Source of the DNA: Argyresthia goedartella
Taxonomy: Eukaryota; Arthropoda; Insecta; Lepidoptera; Argyresthiidae
Length of the DNA: 64,000 nt
Reading direction: 5' to 3'
Assembly: GCA_949825045.1 (NCBI GenBank)
Contig: OX463807.1
Span: 39,452,749-39,516,748, forward strand
Shown here: piece by piece, positions 30,435 to 42,744 of the stretch
Layout: each line of letters begins with the position of its first letter
Position numbering within the stretch: position 1 is the first letter of the stretch
Notes under the pieces: model-generated
What the model saw: the letters and a program-made list of their open reading frames with translations, nothing else
Told to the model about the DNA's origin: nothing
The model's database searches: none
Made by a program: the position numbers and the translations under genes

Positions 30435-33291
30435 TGTAACGAAAATGTGAAGGTTTGAGACACATTTCGTATTTGCTATAAAAACGTGGCAGGCGTTGGC
30501 AGGTTTGGGCAATGTGAGTGAATGATTCAGCTATGAACAGCAAAGAGGTGCGAATGATTCTTAGACCAAACAGATAACGGTGATGTTAGTTTGATGTTGA
30601 TCAATTCTCAATCAAGCGGCAAGATAAATTTGGTATAAACATAAATATGGAGATTAGTGGTTATCGAAGGCATCGCAAATTTTTAAAGGCCTCATATACG
30701 CTCAAGTGACTCATCGCGTTGTTATAAGACTTGAAATATTAAGGATCGAGGTTCGATTCCCTGTTGTCAACTTTCTTTTTCTATTTTACTTTTTGTTTTG
30801 GGTTATTAATTTGTGGGTTATTAAGCTTTCTGAATAGCTATTCGGGAGTGTCGGGTTGTGCTAATAAAATTTAAGTCCTAGAAGTTAATTGCTTATCATG
30901 CATCTTTGTAAATGTTTTCTACCTTGTTTAAACTATTGAATATGTCATCACAGTAGTTTAGAAATCTCTACGTAGAATGCGCCAGATTACCTTTAAGCAT
31001 AAAATAAAAAAGCGACATCTTTGAACAGATAGCAGAAGTGTAAAGATGTATGTTCGCCATAACATATTTTGGGTTTCATATGAGGTGGCGGCACCTTTTG
31101 ACGAATGGCAGGAATGTTCCCAAGATCTGTCATGATTGTGTTTAAAATATTGTACGGGCTCAGTATAGGAATACAACCAGAAGGGAAAGATGAAATATGG
31201 CTTTTAGCATCAGACATGGATATGACGAAACAGGGTTTCACTGAGACGGTAACTAGGGTTTTGTAATTGAATACTGATTTTAGATGTTTACAATGGTATT
31301 AAGACAAAACAACGTTTGAAACGCAGGATGTTGAGATGAGTGTTATTTTGAATTCTTCGCCACATTGATGACCTATGTATTTTACTGATTTTGTGATGAT
31401 TCGTGAATGATAAGCAAAAAGTAATAATAATAAAAATGACAGTGAACCCTAACGGATGATATCTCAGTCCTAATAAGGTGCAAGATTGAGTTTTTAGGGA
31501 TTTGTTATTTCTATACGGGATGAGATATCTAAATGGTTGATATTGAAAATGTCATGCAATTGGGTCTAGAGTGTTCAAAATTCAAAAAAATAATCATTTG
31601 CTTAACCTCTCCGAAACCCGGCCGCCCGGCGCCAACCAGCTCTTATCCCAGGAATACATGAGCCCGCGCGGCGCGCGCGACTTGACTGACATATCAAGTG
31701 ATTATGTCTGAATGGTAACTCTTAGAACTATGAGAGTTGTACATCTGAGTAGCTTATGAAACCCTCTCTTACTCAATGCGAAGAAAATGTCACTGTGACC
31801 TTAGTTTATTTTTGTACCGACATCAGAATCACAGACTTCTAATAAAATGCTCCCGCTCGTCACAAATGTAGTCGACATGAGTAAAACACAACAAAATACA
31901 CATTTTGTTTGCTACTTTCGTAATTTATACAAGATTACCTTTTGAAAACAATAAAAACATTAGTATGTTGTAATAGAAAATTTTCAATATTTTCGGACGA
32001 AAAGTGATTTTTTCGAGTCACGTTTGCAGCGTCTTGAATGAATTAAATGAACAAAAGACCATACCGGAAATAGAAGATTGGCTCATTGGCCGTTTTTACA
32101 CACTAAAACCTTTGCCAATACGAACACAATTGGCTAATTCATTCCGGTCTAAAAAAAACAAGTATCGTGTGCGTGTCGGTATGCTTGGGTCAATAGTGTT
32201 TGTTTACGTTGACGTGTCGGTACGGTTGGGTCACGCAGAGGTTGAAGCGTTAAGCCACAAAACGATGTTTTAAAAATCCCTAAATATCCTGGCAATACCA
32301 AATCTGTTGTATAAAAGAATGATGTGGGGGCGATTACGGCAATTATATTTTTATAAGAGTTGCCGCGAGAAGTCTCTCTGAACCTGGAGCCACTCATTGA
32401 AGTGTTTAAAAGTAACTATTTACCTATGTTGTGCGATCAAACAGCTGATTGATAGTGGAAAGTATCTAACGTGACTTTTGAACATTTACGGGCTCAATAT
32501 TATTATTATTGAAACTACTTAGCATAGGGACAGTAAAATGACCTCTAAATTATACAACCAGTAGTTTCAATTTTGGTGCGATTAATAATATAACCAGTTT
32601 CTTAAATAATGGTTTAAATAGGAGAAGCCTGAACTTTAGGCGATCCACTTGATATAATTCAATACAGTCATAAAGTTAATAAATAAAAGGAAACCATTAT
32701 TCGCGCTGGTGTTTAAATTAATTTTAATTTCCTAGACAGGATGTCTGTCTGTGTTCAGGAAGTCTGAGGGGTGAGTGACCTTTATTTTGGTGATCCGACA
32801 GATAATGAGTTATTTATTTATTTACTTTTACTGGGGATGCATAATTTATCATGTAATTTTCTTTCTGATAGGTTTACTTGACACAGTTGGTTACAAAGTT
32901 TAAAATAGATCCAGATATCTATAAATATAGAAAGGTTTAGTAAACATTGTTGAGTGCAGTTGTCTAAATAAAAGCTTTGCCCAAAGCATTTTAATTTAGA
33001 GCCATTCTAACATGATGTATTTAAGGGTAGGTACAATTTTAAATGAATCTACATACCTACTTTCAGATTACTGATAAGAAAGTACCTATTACGCTATCAT
33101 TAACCATCCACAGTCGCGAGCTTCGCATAGAAGAAATGGTTCTAAATAACTGATAGTAACATGAAGAATTATGTAAGTTTAGTATCGGGTAGATATCTAT
33201 TTACGATTTTGGAGAATTTATACCTACTAATTTCATAACGTCACATGAGTTGGTATCGCATATTATATATGTAATTCTACCGTACGTGTGT
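30435..33291. other. Long AT-rich region without recognised gene
   Basis: A tRNA-like B box (GGTTCGATTCC, 30750-30760) marks a possible decayed SINE at about 30690-30775. A short GC-rich palindromic patch (GCCCGCGCGGCGCGCGCGAC) lies near 31664. A few 70-90-codon frames (e.g. 32004-32273) show no family features. Confidence 0.4.
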
Positions 33292-33405
33292 ATGCCACTG
33301 AACTCCTCCTAAACGGCTGGACCGATTTGAATGAATTTTTTGTATGCGTTTTTTAGATTCACAAATCAGCCCGGCAGGACAACGTCTGTCGAATCCACTA
33401 GTTAG
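33292..33405 (+). repeat. Fragment of a common interspersed repeat
   Basis: CTGAACTCCTCCTAAACGGC TGGACCGATTTGAATGAA and later CAGCCCGGCAGGACAACGTC are words of a repeat widespread in Lepidoptera (family knowledge). Non-coding. Confidence 0.5.
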
Positions 33406-33639
33406 CTATAATTATCACAAACGGAAAGTCAGAGGTTCAACAGTTTTTTTTTTATTAAGCAGTACCTAGCTAGCTACATTTTTTATAATGTTTATTAATA
33501 TTTTCCAGTACATTTAAAGTATTTGGCTAGGCTGTTATAGTTGGGTCTCTGTTTGAATTTGTATTCGAAGCAGTACAACTCACGCCACGAATTGGAAATT
33601 ACGACGTTGTTGGAAATTACTGCGCGAATGTACAGATAT

Positions 33640-33960
33640 TGAAAAGGCCACCGCTCATAACGTATGGCGCGACGACATGTATATTCCTATGGGTCGGCAG
33701 AGACCCTACCTACGAAGCCAGGGTTCGAATTCCGGTGGGGACAAATATTTGTCCGATGAGTACAGATGTTTGTACTCTAGTCATGGTTGTTTATCTATCT
33801 CAGTGTGTAAATAGTGACCAAATGCTTTGGTCACTATTAGGTAGATAATTATTCGATGAATGTGGGTGTGATTCTGCCTACAATACGAGTGGTCACGAGT
33901 TCGATTCCCGGCCGAGGACAATATCAGACAGACAGGATCAGAGTATGTGCCTATGTATAA
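33640..33960 (+). mobile_element. tRNA-derived SINE (possibly two joined)
   Basis: B box GGGTTCGAATTCC at 33721-33733 in a tRNA-like head ending GGTGGGGAC, then the SINE body AAATATTTGTCCGATGAGTA and CATGGTTGTTTATCTATCTC. The body is shared, in the opposite orientation, with the SINE at 60711-60969. A second B-box-like GAGTTCGATTCCCGG at about 33898 suggests a dimer or a second SINE. Confidence 0.7.
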
Positions 33961-34466
33961 ACGTCATGTATTTTATGATTCTTTATGAGGGGATGTAAGT
34001 AATGCGATGTTTTAATTAGGAAGTTTAATGGGAAACTCGTTTAATTAAATGCCTATCTTTGTGAAATACTTTCGTTAGTACATAAGTAGGTAAATATGTG
34101 TTTGGTAGGACACGAATTGGCACTGGCACCCTATGACGAAATGAATGTAGGTATTAAATACGATTATGGAATTATTATTTTCATAATTTCATAATTGCAC
34201 ACAAATAATTATATTGACAAGATATACATTAAAATAGTGTACAAAGACGAGCTAATCTCTAACAAGAGATCTCTTCCAGCAAACCATGTCAGGATGAGAT
34301 AGGTTAATCACAGAGCACGGGTAGACCTATGTGTACAACATACCTTAAATTACAACTTAATAAACTACATACATAAAACATCTTTTTATAACACCTGCTA
34401 AAATGGACTACATACATACATCTTATTGTAATTTACAAACAATTTAATAACAAGGTAACTTAATTA
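33961..34466. other. AT-rich spacer and 3' flank of mRpL18
   Basis: The part nearest 34466 should be the 3' UTR of mRpL18. It holds a repeated TACATACAT motif and no other feature. Confidence 0.45.
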
Positions 34467-35001
34467 TTAATTTTCAAAAACTTCCCATGGCTTCTCAGGT
34501 CTGAACTGATCCCAAGGGTTCGGCTTCACATATCTCTCTGGCTCTGCTAACATTATTCCAGAATTTGTGACTTGGCTTAGAAATTTCTCAACTTTGCCAC
34601 CACTAACTGCTTGAATGTCACAGAAGACTTCTGTGATGCCAGCTTCCAGGCATCGTTGAGCAAATACTTGTCCCAAGCTGACATATGCACAAGTGTCTTT
34701 AATACTGTATAGCTGTTTACGTAGAGCCCATTCTGAGGTCTTGACTTCTACTACTGGGCCATTCATGAAATGGACGACTTGGGCTGTTACTGTGCGATTA
34801 CTTGGTGTGAGGACCAGTTTATGCCAATAGCTCCGTCCGGGTTTGTCTAAGTGGTAGCCAGCAGGTTTCCTGGCAATAGCCATGGTTGAGAATACTCAAC
34901 CTCTCGAGATTCCTCGGATTCCTGTTAACGAATTCGGCTGGAGCATTTGAAGTATTCATTGTGAGTGTAGGAAACCCCACAGCTTTCCTCAAGGTATTCA
35001 T
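34467..35001 (-). pseudogene. mRpL18: Mitochondrial ribosomal protein L18 (mRpL18), with a frameshifting insertion
   Basis: L18 is a protein of the large mitochondrial ribosomal subunit. The ATG at 35001 leads into the family signature EFVNRNPRNLERLS. The rest follows in another frame from about 34883 (IARKPAGYHLDKPGRSYWHK, VKTSEWALRKQLYSI, LGQVFAQRCLEAGITEVF) and ends normally at 34467. Between the two lies an extra 16 nt (CTCAACCATGGCTATT) that breaks the frame and creates an internal ATG. No introns are seen. Either this is a damaged or duplicated copy, or the assembly has an error, or translation starts at the internal ATG and lacks the N-terminus. A core-promoter motif upstream argues against a simple retrocopy. 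Confidence 0.85.
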
Positions 35002-35118
35002 GTCGATGGGTGGTCGATGGTATCTTACTGCGAAACGAACAGTTGAGTATTGTATTATACCGTGATGGTGAGATGATAAGTAAGATGGTCATGGATGGCC
35101 GTGCGTTCCGATGCACGT

Positions 35119-35137
35119 CAACAACAGTGTTGCCAGA
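35119..35137 (-). promoter_or_regulatory. Housekeeping-type core promoter motif upstream of mRpL18
   Basis: The minus strand reads TCTGGCAACACTGTTG, resembling the insect promoter element often called Ohler motif 1 (YGGTCACACTR, one mismatch in the core). It lies about 125 bp upstream of the ATG. Confidence 0.4.
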
Positions 35138-35164
35138 TGGCTTTTGATCCTAACATACATCCTA

Positions 35165-35820
35165 AATATAAATAAATATTAAATATATATACATATATAA
35201 ATTATAAATACATAAATACTACCTGTATTTCTAAAGAGATAGGAAAAGGAAGTGCTTCTTCACACGACTTTTAAACATATTGAGAGTAGGACTATCCCTG
35301 ATGGTGCAGGGGAGTGCATTCCACAACCGAATGGCCCGGAGTCTAAACACGTGCTCGTAAGATGCGGTGTTATGTTGTGGGGTCGTGAGTGTAGAAACTG
35401 TGTGGGTCCTCCGAGGCCTGCTGGAAGAAACAAATTGAAAACGGTCTCGTAGGAAGGTTGGATAGCGTGGATTCCAAAAAATGTTGTAGAGGAGGTGGAG
35501 GATGTGAGAATCCCGACGAAAACGGATCGGAAGCCACTTCAACTCTTTGCGATGCTGTGATACATGGTCGTATTTGCGCAGCCCGAAGATAAACCGAATC
35601 CCGAGATTTTGGAGTCGTTCGAGTTTCTTCAGTAATTCTTCGTTAGCACTGACCCAGCAGACATCAGCATGATCGATGAGGGGTAGAAGAAGAGACTGAG
35701 CGAGAGTAATTTTGGTCTGTCGAGGCAAAAAGTATTGAACTCTCTTAAGAGAGTGAAAAGTAGCAAATACTCGTCGACTGACCTCGTTGTTTTTATAATT
35801 AATGCCTAGATAGATGTCAC
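35165..35820 (-). pseudogene. 5'-truncated LINE: ORF2 C-terminal third
   Basis: The minus-strand reading from about 35808 runs FHSLKRVQYFLPRQTKITLA, HADVCWVSANEELLKKLERL QN, KELKWLPIRFRRD, RLWNALPCTIRDSPTLNMFK and ends at a stop at 35231. These are the usual motifs after the RT domain of Jockey/CR1-like elements. A repeated TAAATAT-type stretch at about 35160-35220 is the 3' end. Confidence 0.8.
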
Positions 35821-37094
35821 GGGTTGTTGATTGAGCAGTTATAGGTACCTATCTATGTACCTATGTAGAATGAGTACATATATGTGTGGAAAGGAAGATA
35901 TATTTTTATTGTTTCTAAACCATGTTTCCGGGAGTACTTACCTAACCTACCTATAATATAGACCTTAAAAATAAAGATAAAGAAGCATCATTTTGCAAAG
36001 CGGGTAAATAAATACCTATGCTAGTTGCGTAAGATTGCCTACACAATTATTGTAGATGGCGATGTTAGGGTAGGCAGTTAGGCAGATATGTCAACAATTA
36101 AGTTTATTATTGTTGTGAAATGGGTTGGTCTCTAATTATTCATACTTTGAGAATATGATTATTACAGGGTCCACATTTATTTGTCGATTCACCATAGAAT
36201 TTTGTTCAAGCTTGAAGAAATCGCCTTAAACATAATTTACCTTTACCTAGTTTTAAGACCTGGATATGCGGCCTGCAGAGAAGATGACCTTTGCAATAGT
36301 GTTAATAATTTAATTCAGTGTTCTTTATAAAGGCCGGGTGACGAATAAGTGCAGTTTAATCTATGACATAAAAATCCTAGCCATTGTCTAAAGTGAAGTG
36401 AACAGTGATTATTGTTTTTAAAGTTGCAAGGTCTTAAGTTTGGAAACTCTTTTTTTTAGATTAAAATGGACTATGTAATGCATTATATAAGTATAATTCA
36501 AATACTTACTCCAACTAATAACAAGCAGATTTTAATGAGAAATAAATGATAACAATACTTTGGTCCAATTTAGTCATGCCTCAGTGAAATTGACGGAATA
36601 TTGACTATACTTACAATTTTGTTTTCTTAAATTAAACTTTTATTAAAATTGTCCGAACAATTTCAGCACTGAGGATTTTAGTAGTTACACTTAGATTGTA
36701 GTTAGATTTTCTCTTCTAGAATCTAGTATGTTTTATTTTAATTGTTTTGTTTCTGTTGTGTGCGTATTGTGTTTTTTAGAATCTTCTAATATTCGATTTA
36801 AATGATAATTATTGTGTTTCCTAGATAATTTAATTGATTAAATTAAACGTTATTCGAACTGTGTTTTCTAGAACCTTTTACTGTTTTATTTTAAGTGAGT
36901 TTTGCTGGAAGGTTTTGTGTTTTGTCGGTTTTTACCTACCTACTATGCAGCGATTATTGGGTTTCTTAAACTCTTGATTTTATATTATAAAAAGGGGAAA
37001 ACCATTTCGACCAACACGGCAACCAAGATATTTAGAACAGGAGGTAACCAATATTATCTAATAATAATAATAATAATCTCTATCATTCTTGTTA
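35821..37094. other. AT-rich region without recognised gene
   Basis: No coding features. A short (TAA)n/(ATA)n run lies at about 37060-37077. Confidence 0.4.
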
Positions 37095-37335
37095 GTGGGG
37101 ACTTATTCAAATATATATCTTTTATTGAAATTTAACATTACTAATTATTCAATTTAAAACATTCCTGGTTTAAAATCTATTGTCAAACTTGACAGCACTC
37201 CTTACTCATACCTCTAGAATAAGGGTTACTGGTTTCATATGTAGTAGGAGTTCTAATTTTTTAGACGATCTGTTTTATTTGGCCATCACAATTAATAAGA
37301 GACTGTGTTTCAAGGAAAAGGTGAAAAGAATATAA
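37095..37335 (+). repeat. ~240-bp dispersed repeat (copy 2)
   Basis: Matches 13036-13275, with a few substitutions and small indels. Confidence 0.65.
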
Positions 37336-37347
37336 ATATGTTACAGA

Positions 37348-37405
37348 CCGAAAAACCTATTGACAGTTCAAATTCATTTCACGAAGCAGAGCCTAAGTTC
37401 GGGAT
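37348..37405 (+). repeat. Single unit of the 67-bp minisatellite family
   Basis: GAAAAACCTATTGACAGTTC AAATTCATTTCACGA and then AGCCTAAGTTCGGGATAGGAT match, in reverse complement, the left edge of the array at 61768-62097 (GATCCCATAGGCTGAACTTA). Confidence 0.6.
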
Positions 37406-37589
37406 AGGATTTTTCTTGATCCAGAACCAGGCTGTTTACATACTGCTACACAATATAATGTTATAAATATTCAAAATATTTGTAGTCTTATACAAATTCC
37501 CAACTGAATCATACCGATTTCAATATGAAATTTTTATAACAAAAAGTACATTACACTGAGATAAATTATATACTTATGACTCCACTAAA

Positions 37590-38121
37590 ATACTTCGCCA
37601 TGGTAACCTGTTACCAAATTCCATACGATGTCTGATATGCGGGCCGTCGAACCGTGGGAAAACGAATCTGATGGTCGGTCTTCTATTACATGAAAATGGG
37701 CTCCACTTCCAGAATGTTTACGTTTATTCAAAAACCTTACATCAACCAAAATACGAATTTCTTGAGAAGGTCTTAAGTTTAGTTCCGAGTATATCTTTCT
37801 TTAAATTCCATGCTAATCAGCAAGTACTCAGCACGGAGGAAGCGAAATCAAACTTAGTAATTATATTTGATGATGTCGCATGTGAAAATCAACATTTTTT
37901 TTTGTTTTTATTTAAACCAGACTTATACTAAAATACCTAAACAACTTGTTAAAGACAATGCAAAACTACTTGTACTTTTTAAACAAGATGATATTAATTT
38001 ACGACATATATATGACGAACATGTTAACACGAATATGACATGGAACGGATTTCGAGAAATGTGTTCAAAAATATGGAGCGGTTCTTATAGCTACTTGGTC
38101 ATAAACAAAGATTGTGAATAA
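37590..38121 (+). pseudogene. Polinton packaging ATPase (A32/FtsK-like), frameshifted
   Basis: A genome-packaging ATPase of the FtsK/HerA superfamily. The reading before 37671 shows LLPNSIR and a Walker A motif GPSNRGKT at 37641-37664. Walker B is LVIIFDDVAC at about 37854-37884. In the T-rich tract at about 37895-37915 the frame shifts; the second half follows (QTYTKIPKQLVKDNAKLLVL FKQDD) to the stop at 38121. A single slip in a homopolymer-rich stretch is the only lesion evident in the second half; the true N-terminus is not evident. Confidence 0.85.
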
Positions 38122-38181
38122 AATAAAGGGTGCTATCGCAAACAGTTTGACACGTTCATAGTTTTTACCTAAGTGAAAGTA

Positions 38182-38191
38182 TATATAAAAG
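38182..38191 (+). promoter_or_regulatory. TATA box upstream of a Polinton gene
   Basis: TATATAAAAG, 50 bp before the ATG at 38241. Typical of genes in Polinton-like elements, each of which has its own promoter. Confidence 0.5.
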
Positions 38192-38708
38192 GTGTTTTAT
38201 TCGATAGCATAACACTTAGCTTAGAAGCTATTATTTAGAAATGGAAAATAACTTAAAGCAAATTGTAAGTGCTGCCGAAGCAGTCAAGAAGAAGTTTAAA
38301 AAAATGCGTAACATCGAATCAGAATATGAAACTTTTTCAAACCAGTTCTTAGCCCCCTTAATAAAATTACAGATGCAATGAGGCAAACAGAGAGCATAGA
38401 AACAACACGTCCTATCAAAAATTAAGAGACGAAATTTGAAAATAAAATCGATGATCCCATAGACTGGAGGGCAGCCGATGACACTTTACGAAATATAAGA
38501 CGTTCTGATCAATTTATGACTCTATCTACTCATAGCTTAGATCGTGCAGCGGAAATGGAACGCGATTATTCTGACAACGACTTTAATGAAGGACAAGAAT
38601 CTGATATAACTCAAAATTTGATTGAGTCCGATGGAAACACTCAGAACCATAATTGTTCGTCATGGTCGCTTACATTGAGTACTTAAAGAATACTCCTTTT
38701 GTAAGTAA

Positions 38709-41700
38709 GTGAGTGGGGGACATGAAAAGAGCCTCCCAGTGTGGTGCACGCTTTATACCTACTTAAGCACCTGGCGTCCCCTGGAAGCAGCTACTAGCAT
38801 CAACAAGCAGTAGGCTGACTAATCTTTTCACCACGATGGCCATCTGTAAGATCCAAGCTCGCAATATACGGCCCTTATCAGGGCCTGCCTTGACAGTTCT
38901 CTCTATTAATATAGAGGGCTTCTCAGCGGACAAAGCAATTTTACTTGCTGAGCTGTGCCATATAAATAAGACTGACGTTTTGTGCGTACAAGAAACGCAC
39001 CGAGGCCCAGACAACCCGAGGCCGGATATAATGAATATGACCCGTATCATCGAACGACCTCATCTCAAGTACGGCAGCGCGATCTACACCAAACCTGGTA
39101 CGCACGTGAAGTCCGCCCACCTAACAGACGACAATAATGTGGAGATACTGACCGTGGAGCTGTCGGACGCCACTGTAACATCCGTATACAAACCCCCCAA
39201 CAGCCCGTTCCAATTCACAGCGACACCCAATTTCGGCAACACGATAACCAGAATTGTCACTGGAGATTTCAATAGTCATAGCGTCGCATGGGGGTACAGG
39301 GAAACGGACGGAAATGGAGAAGCCGTTGAGGAATGGAGCGAGGCCAATAACCTTGCACTAATCCACGACCCAAAGCTACCGGCATCCTTCAACAGTGGCA
39401 GATGGAAAAGGGGATACAACCCAGACTTAATCTTCGCTAGCTCAAACATTAGCTCCCAATGCCAAAAACGAGTTGCACGGCCGATCCAACGCACCCAACA
39501 CAGACCCATCTTCTGTGAAGTAAACGCTGCAATCGAACCTACTATAGTCCCGTTCCGGAGGCGTTTCAACTTCAACAAAGCGGATTGGGAGAAGTTCGCA
39601 ACTACTTTAGATAGCAGGATTCACACCATCGAGGCCACGCCAAATAACTACAGCTCATTCATTGATGTGATTAAGGAAATATTGCGCAGGACTATTCCGA
39701 GGGGCTGTGCCACATCTTATGTCCCAGGACTAACTGGCGACACTGCCGGACTTCTGCAGGAATACCAGACTGCCTTTGAAAGAGACCCTTTTTCAGAAAA
39801 CACTACCGCCCTCGGTGAAGCTCTAATGCAGTGTATCGGTGAAACCCGACGGAAAAAATGGCAAGACCTGGTCGAGTCGGTTGACATGACGCACAACAGT
39901 AAGAAAGCCTGGTCTACAATCAAGAAACTAACTGGTACCCAGAACTCTTCTGGAGAATATACAAATGTTACTGCAAACCAGGTCGCCCACCAACTGCTGC
40001 TGAATGGCAAGACTAAACCCCTCCCAGGAGCTAGGAAGATCCTTAGGAACCCGGCCACCGAGACGGACACCCTGAGTAATGCTTTCAGCCGCGAAGAGAT
40101 GATTGCTGCGATTAGAAGGCTGAAAAGCGGGAAGGCGTGTGGACTCGACGACCTCACTGTCGAACAGATAAAGCATTTCGGCCCTGTGACGGTGGATTGG
40201 GTTCTGAGGCTTTTCAACAACTGTCTGGAAACCAAGAAGATCCCAAAAGAATGGCGCAAGGCCCGTGTCATCGCGCTACTCAAGCCGGGCAAACCAGTTG
40301 ATGACCCCAAAAGTTTTCGTCCTATCTCCCTACTATGCCACCTATACAAGCTGTTCTAAAGGATCCTTCTTGGCCGTCTTACTCCATACATCGACGATAA
40401 ACTGATCCCAGAACAGGCAGGTTTCCGACCGGGCAAGTCTTGCACATCGCAAGTTCTCAACCTGACCCAGCACATTGAAGATGGATTTGAGAAAGGGAAA
40501 ATCACGGGTGTCGCTTTCGTGGATTTATCGGCGGCCTATGACACTGTGAACACCAGCGTAATGATTAAAAAGCTGTATGAGATCACGGGCGATTATGACA
40601 TCTGCCAGATCGTAGGACAGCTCCTCAGTAACCGCCGGTTTCAAGTTAACCTGCAAACCCAGAAGAGCCGTTGGAGAAATCAGCGTAATGGATTGCCACA
40701 GGGTAGTGTCCTGGCGCCAAGTCTGTTCAACATATATACAAATGACCAGCCTAGGACACAGGATACCAGAAGCTTCATATACGCTGACGACCTAGCACTC
40801 GCGGCTCAATCGGACACCTTCGAGAGCGTGAACAAGCTTGGCGAATACTATGCTGCTAACGGTCTGAAGCCAAACCCAGCCAAAACCGAGGTCTGTGCAT
40901 ACCATCTCCGCAATAGGGATGCTAAAAGGGAACTTAACATCATATGGAGAGACGTAAAACTGTCCCACAACAGTTTCCCTAAGTACCTCGGCGTAACCCT
41001 AGACAGAAGCCTGACAATGAAGCAGCATTGCACGAAGACCCAACAAAAAGTTTGCACACGCAACAACCTGCTCAAGAGGCTGACCACGACATCCTGGGGA
41101 GCAAAGCCAACCGTCCTGCGCACCACAGCTCTGGCGCTGTGCTACTCTGCGGCTGAGTACGCCTGCTCTGTGTGGGAACGTTCAACGCACGCAAAGCTGG
41201 TCGACGTGGCATTGAACGAGTCATGTCGATTCATAACGGGCTGTCTGAAACCCACACTAACCGACAAGCTGTACCAGCTAGCAGGAATAGCCCCCCCGGA
41301 GGTTCGGAGATCTGTCTCTAGCTCGGTTGAAAGGTCAAAGCAGACACATGACAGACGGCATCCCCTGTTCAACCATGTACCAGCCAGGCCCAGGCTGCGT
41401 TCCAGAAAAAGCTTCCTGCACTCAGTGCAGCCGCTAAGTCAACCAGCTCAAACTACACGCCTCGCCAGGTGGCAGTCACGACTGAACCCTACAGACCCGA
41501 GCAACTGCGTGAAAGAGAAACTAGCTGAAGGATACAAGCTCAGCTGGCTGATCTGGAAATCTCTCAACCGTCTCAGAGCTGGAGTGGGGAGGTCCAGAGA
41601 TAACCTGGCGAGGTGGGGCATCATCTCGGAACTAGACACGGCGTGCGTCTGTGGATACCCGAGACAGACGATTGCGCACATGACTGGGTGCCCTGCGTGC

Positions 41701-41820
41701 CCGACAACCTGCACGGACGAGGAGCTGTATAAGGCTACCGAGCGAGCTATTGCGGTTGCGGCCTTTTGGGCCGCCCGTATCTGAGATGACCGTCGACTCG
41801 AAAAGAAGAAGTAAGAGTCG
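38709..41820 (+). mobile_element. Nearly intact LINE inserted in the Polinton
   Basis: A single-ORF APE-type LINE with a short 5' leader beginning TGAGTGGGGGACATG and a very short 3' UTR. The 7-bp word AAGTAAG stands on both sides (about 38701-38708 and 41809-41815), a plausible target duplication. No poly(A) tail. Confidence 0.8.
38836..41784 (+). pseudogene. LINE endonuclease and reverse transcriptase, one nonsense codon
   Basis: One frame of about 982 codons, interrupted only by a TAA at 40357-40359 just after LCHLYKLF. The N-terminal APE endonuclease has INIEGFS, CVQETHRG, YKPPNSP and VTGDFNSHS. The RT has KACGLDDLTVEQ, KARVIALLKPGKP, SFRPISLLC, then AFVDLSAAYDTVN, NGLPQGSVLAPSLFN and the catalytic FIYADDLAL. 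The C-terminus ends in a Cys/His motif (CVCGYPRQTIAHMTGCPAC). The start was chosen as the first ATG after the leader. Clade not settled (RTE/I-like range). Confidence 0.9.
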
Positions 41821-42387
41821 AGGGAGAACAACTTTTGATAGACTCAGCTAATGTAAATATCACTGATAAAACCATTACAATAGGAACACGTGATTACAAT
41901 AAGACTCGCGGTTTAATGGAATTTCTAACCAAACAATCACCAGACTTAGGAGTTATAACCAAGAACGACTTGGAAAATTACAAGTAATTGCTGTTGGAGA
42001 CAAATGTGCATAGACGAGATTATGACTCAAGTAAACAAAAGCAACAAAGTAATAAAATACTTAAACATTATTAAACCTCTATTTAATGAAAATGACAAAA
42101 GTGAAAGCAATCAAGTTCAAGGTTCAGGTTTACCGGTACTAAAAAAATGGACGAAAAATATAGACTATGTCTACTGGGATGATCCAAATGAGCTAGTGCA
42201 TAGGTTAATACTACTTATAGCATCTCGTGACGCTGGAAACTTGGACTTGATAATGAAATAATATCCATTATAGAGGAATTCAAAGAAAATGGTTTTCTCG
42301 GTTAGAATAAATAATCATGCTTAAAAATTTTTGAGCACTTCATCGTTTAACTCTCTACTAATAACTCGGGTAATCTAGCTCGGTACC

Positions 42388-42744
42388 ATGAATATTGATA
42401 AATTTGTTCACCATGTTCATAAATATTTACGTTTATCTGAATTGTTTGATTTTAATAACAATTCGTTGATCAAAAACGAAGACGGTCATTTTGATCTTCA
42501 TTCGTCACGATTAAAAGGTTTGAAGGCGCCACAAGAGTCTGACAATGCCTTAAACAAGGAGTACATTGATATGAAGAGTAATGATTTACGGGAAACTGCT
42601 CAATTTCTACTAAACGAAGCAATGAAAATTATACAAAGAGTCCTGAATGACTGTATAAAGGATGTTTATACGAGGTGTGAATTAGATAATATTATAAAAT
42701 CGTTGACGAAATATAAAGCAGCAGGTGGTAAACAAAATCCATAA
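42388..42744 (+). CDS. Unknown Polinton-region ORF
   Basis: A 118-codon open frame starting ATG (context GTACCATGA). The sequence is polar and acidic-to-basic (IDKFVHHVHKYLRLSELFDF ... LKGLKAPQESDNALNKEYID MK), likely helical, with no known domain. The segment around LKGLKAPQESDNALNKEYVD resembles stalk-like text seen in some Polinton or phage-type proteins (weak). It lies directly upstream of the integrase and looks undamaged. Confidence 0.5.
   Translation: MNIDKFVHHVHKYLRLSELFDFNNNSLIKNEDGHFDLHSSRLKGLKAPQESDNALNKEYIDMKSNDLRETAQFLLNEAMKIIQRVLNDCIKDVYTRCELDNIIKSLTKYKAAGGKQNP

Larger units (their letters stand above)
38241..42262 (+). pseudogene. Conserved Polinton protein, split by a LINE and frameshifted
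   Basis: The first part (38241-38708) begins MENNLKQIVSAAEAVKKKFK and then shifts frame at least twice (further readings DWRAADDTLRNIRRSDQF and YIEYLKNTPFVSK). It stops at the LINE insertion near 38709. The second part (about 41822-42262) has NITDKTITIGTRDYNKTRGL MEFLTKQSPDLGV and, in another frame, DYVYWDDPNELVHRLILLIASRDAGN. The latter closely recalls a conserved protein of unknown role in insect Polintons (family memory). The reading frame is broken in several places. Confidence 0.7.

Noticed and set aside
31620..31690. GC-rich palindromic patch
   Set aside because: Short, with no promoter or gene context that I could support.
39717..40349. 210-codon minus-strand frame
   Set aside because: It lies opposite a well supported LINE reverse transcriptase frame and has no features of its own.
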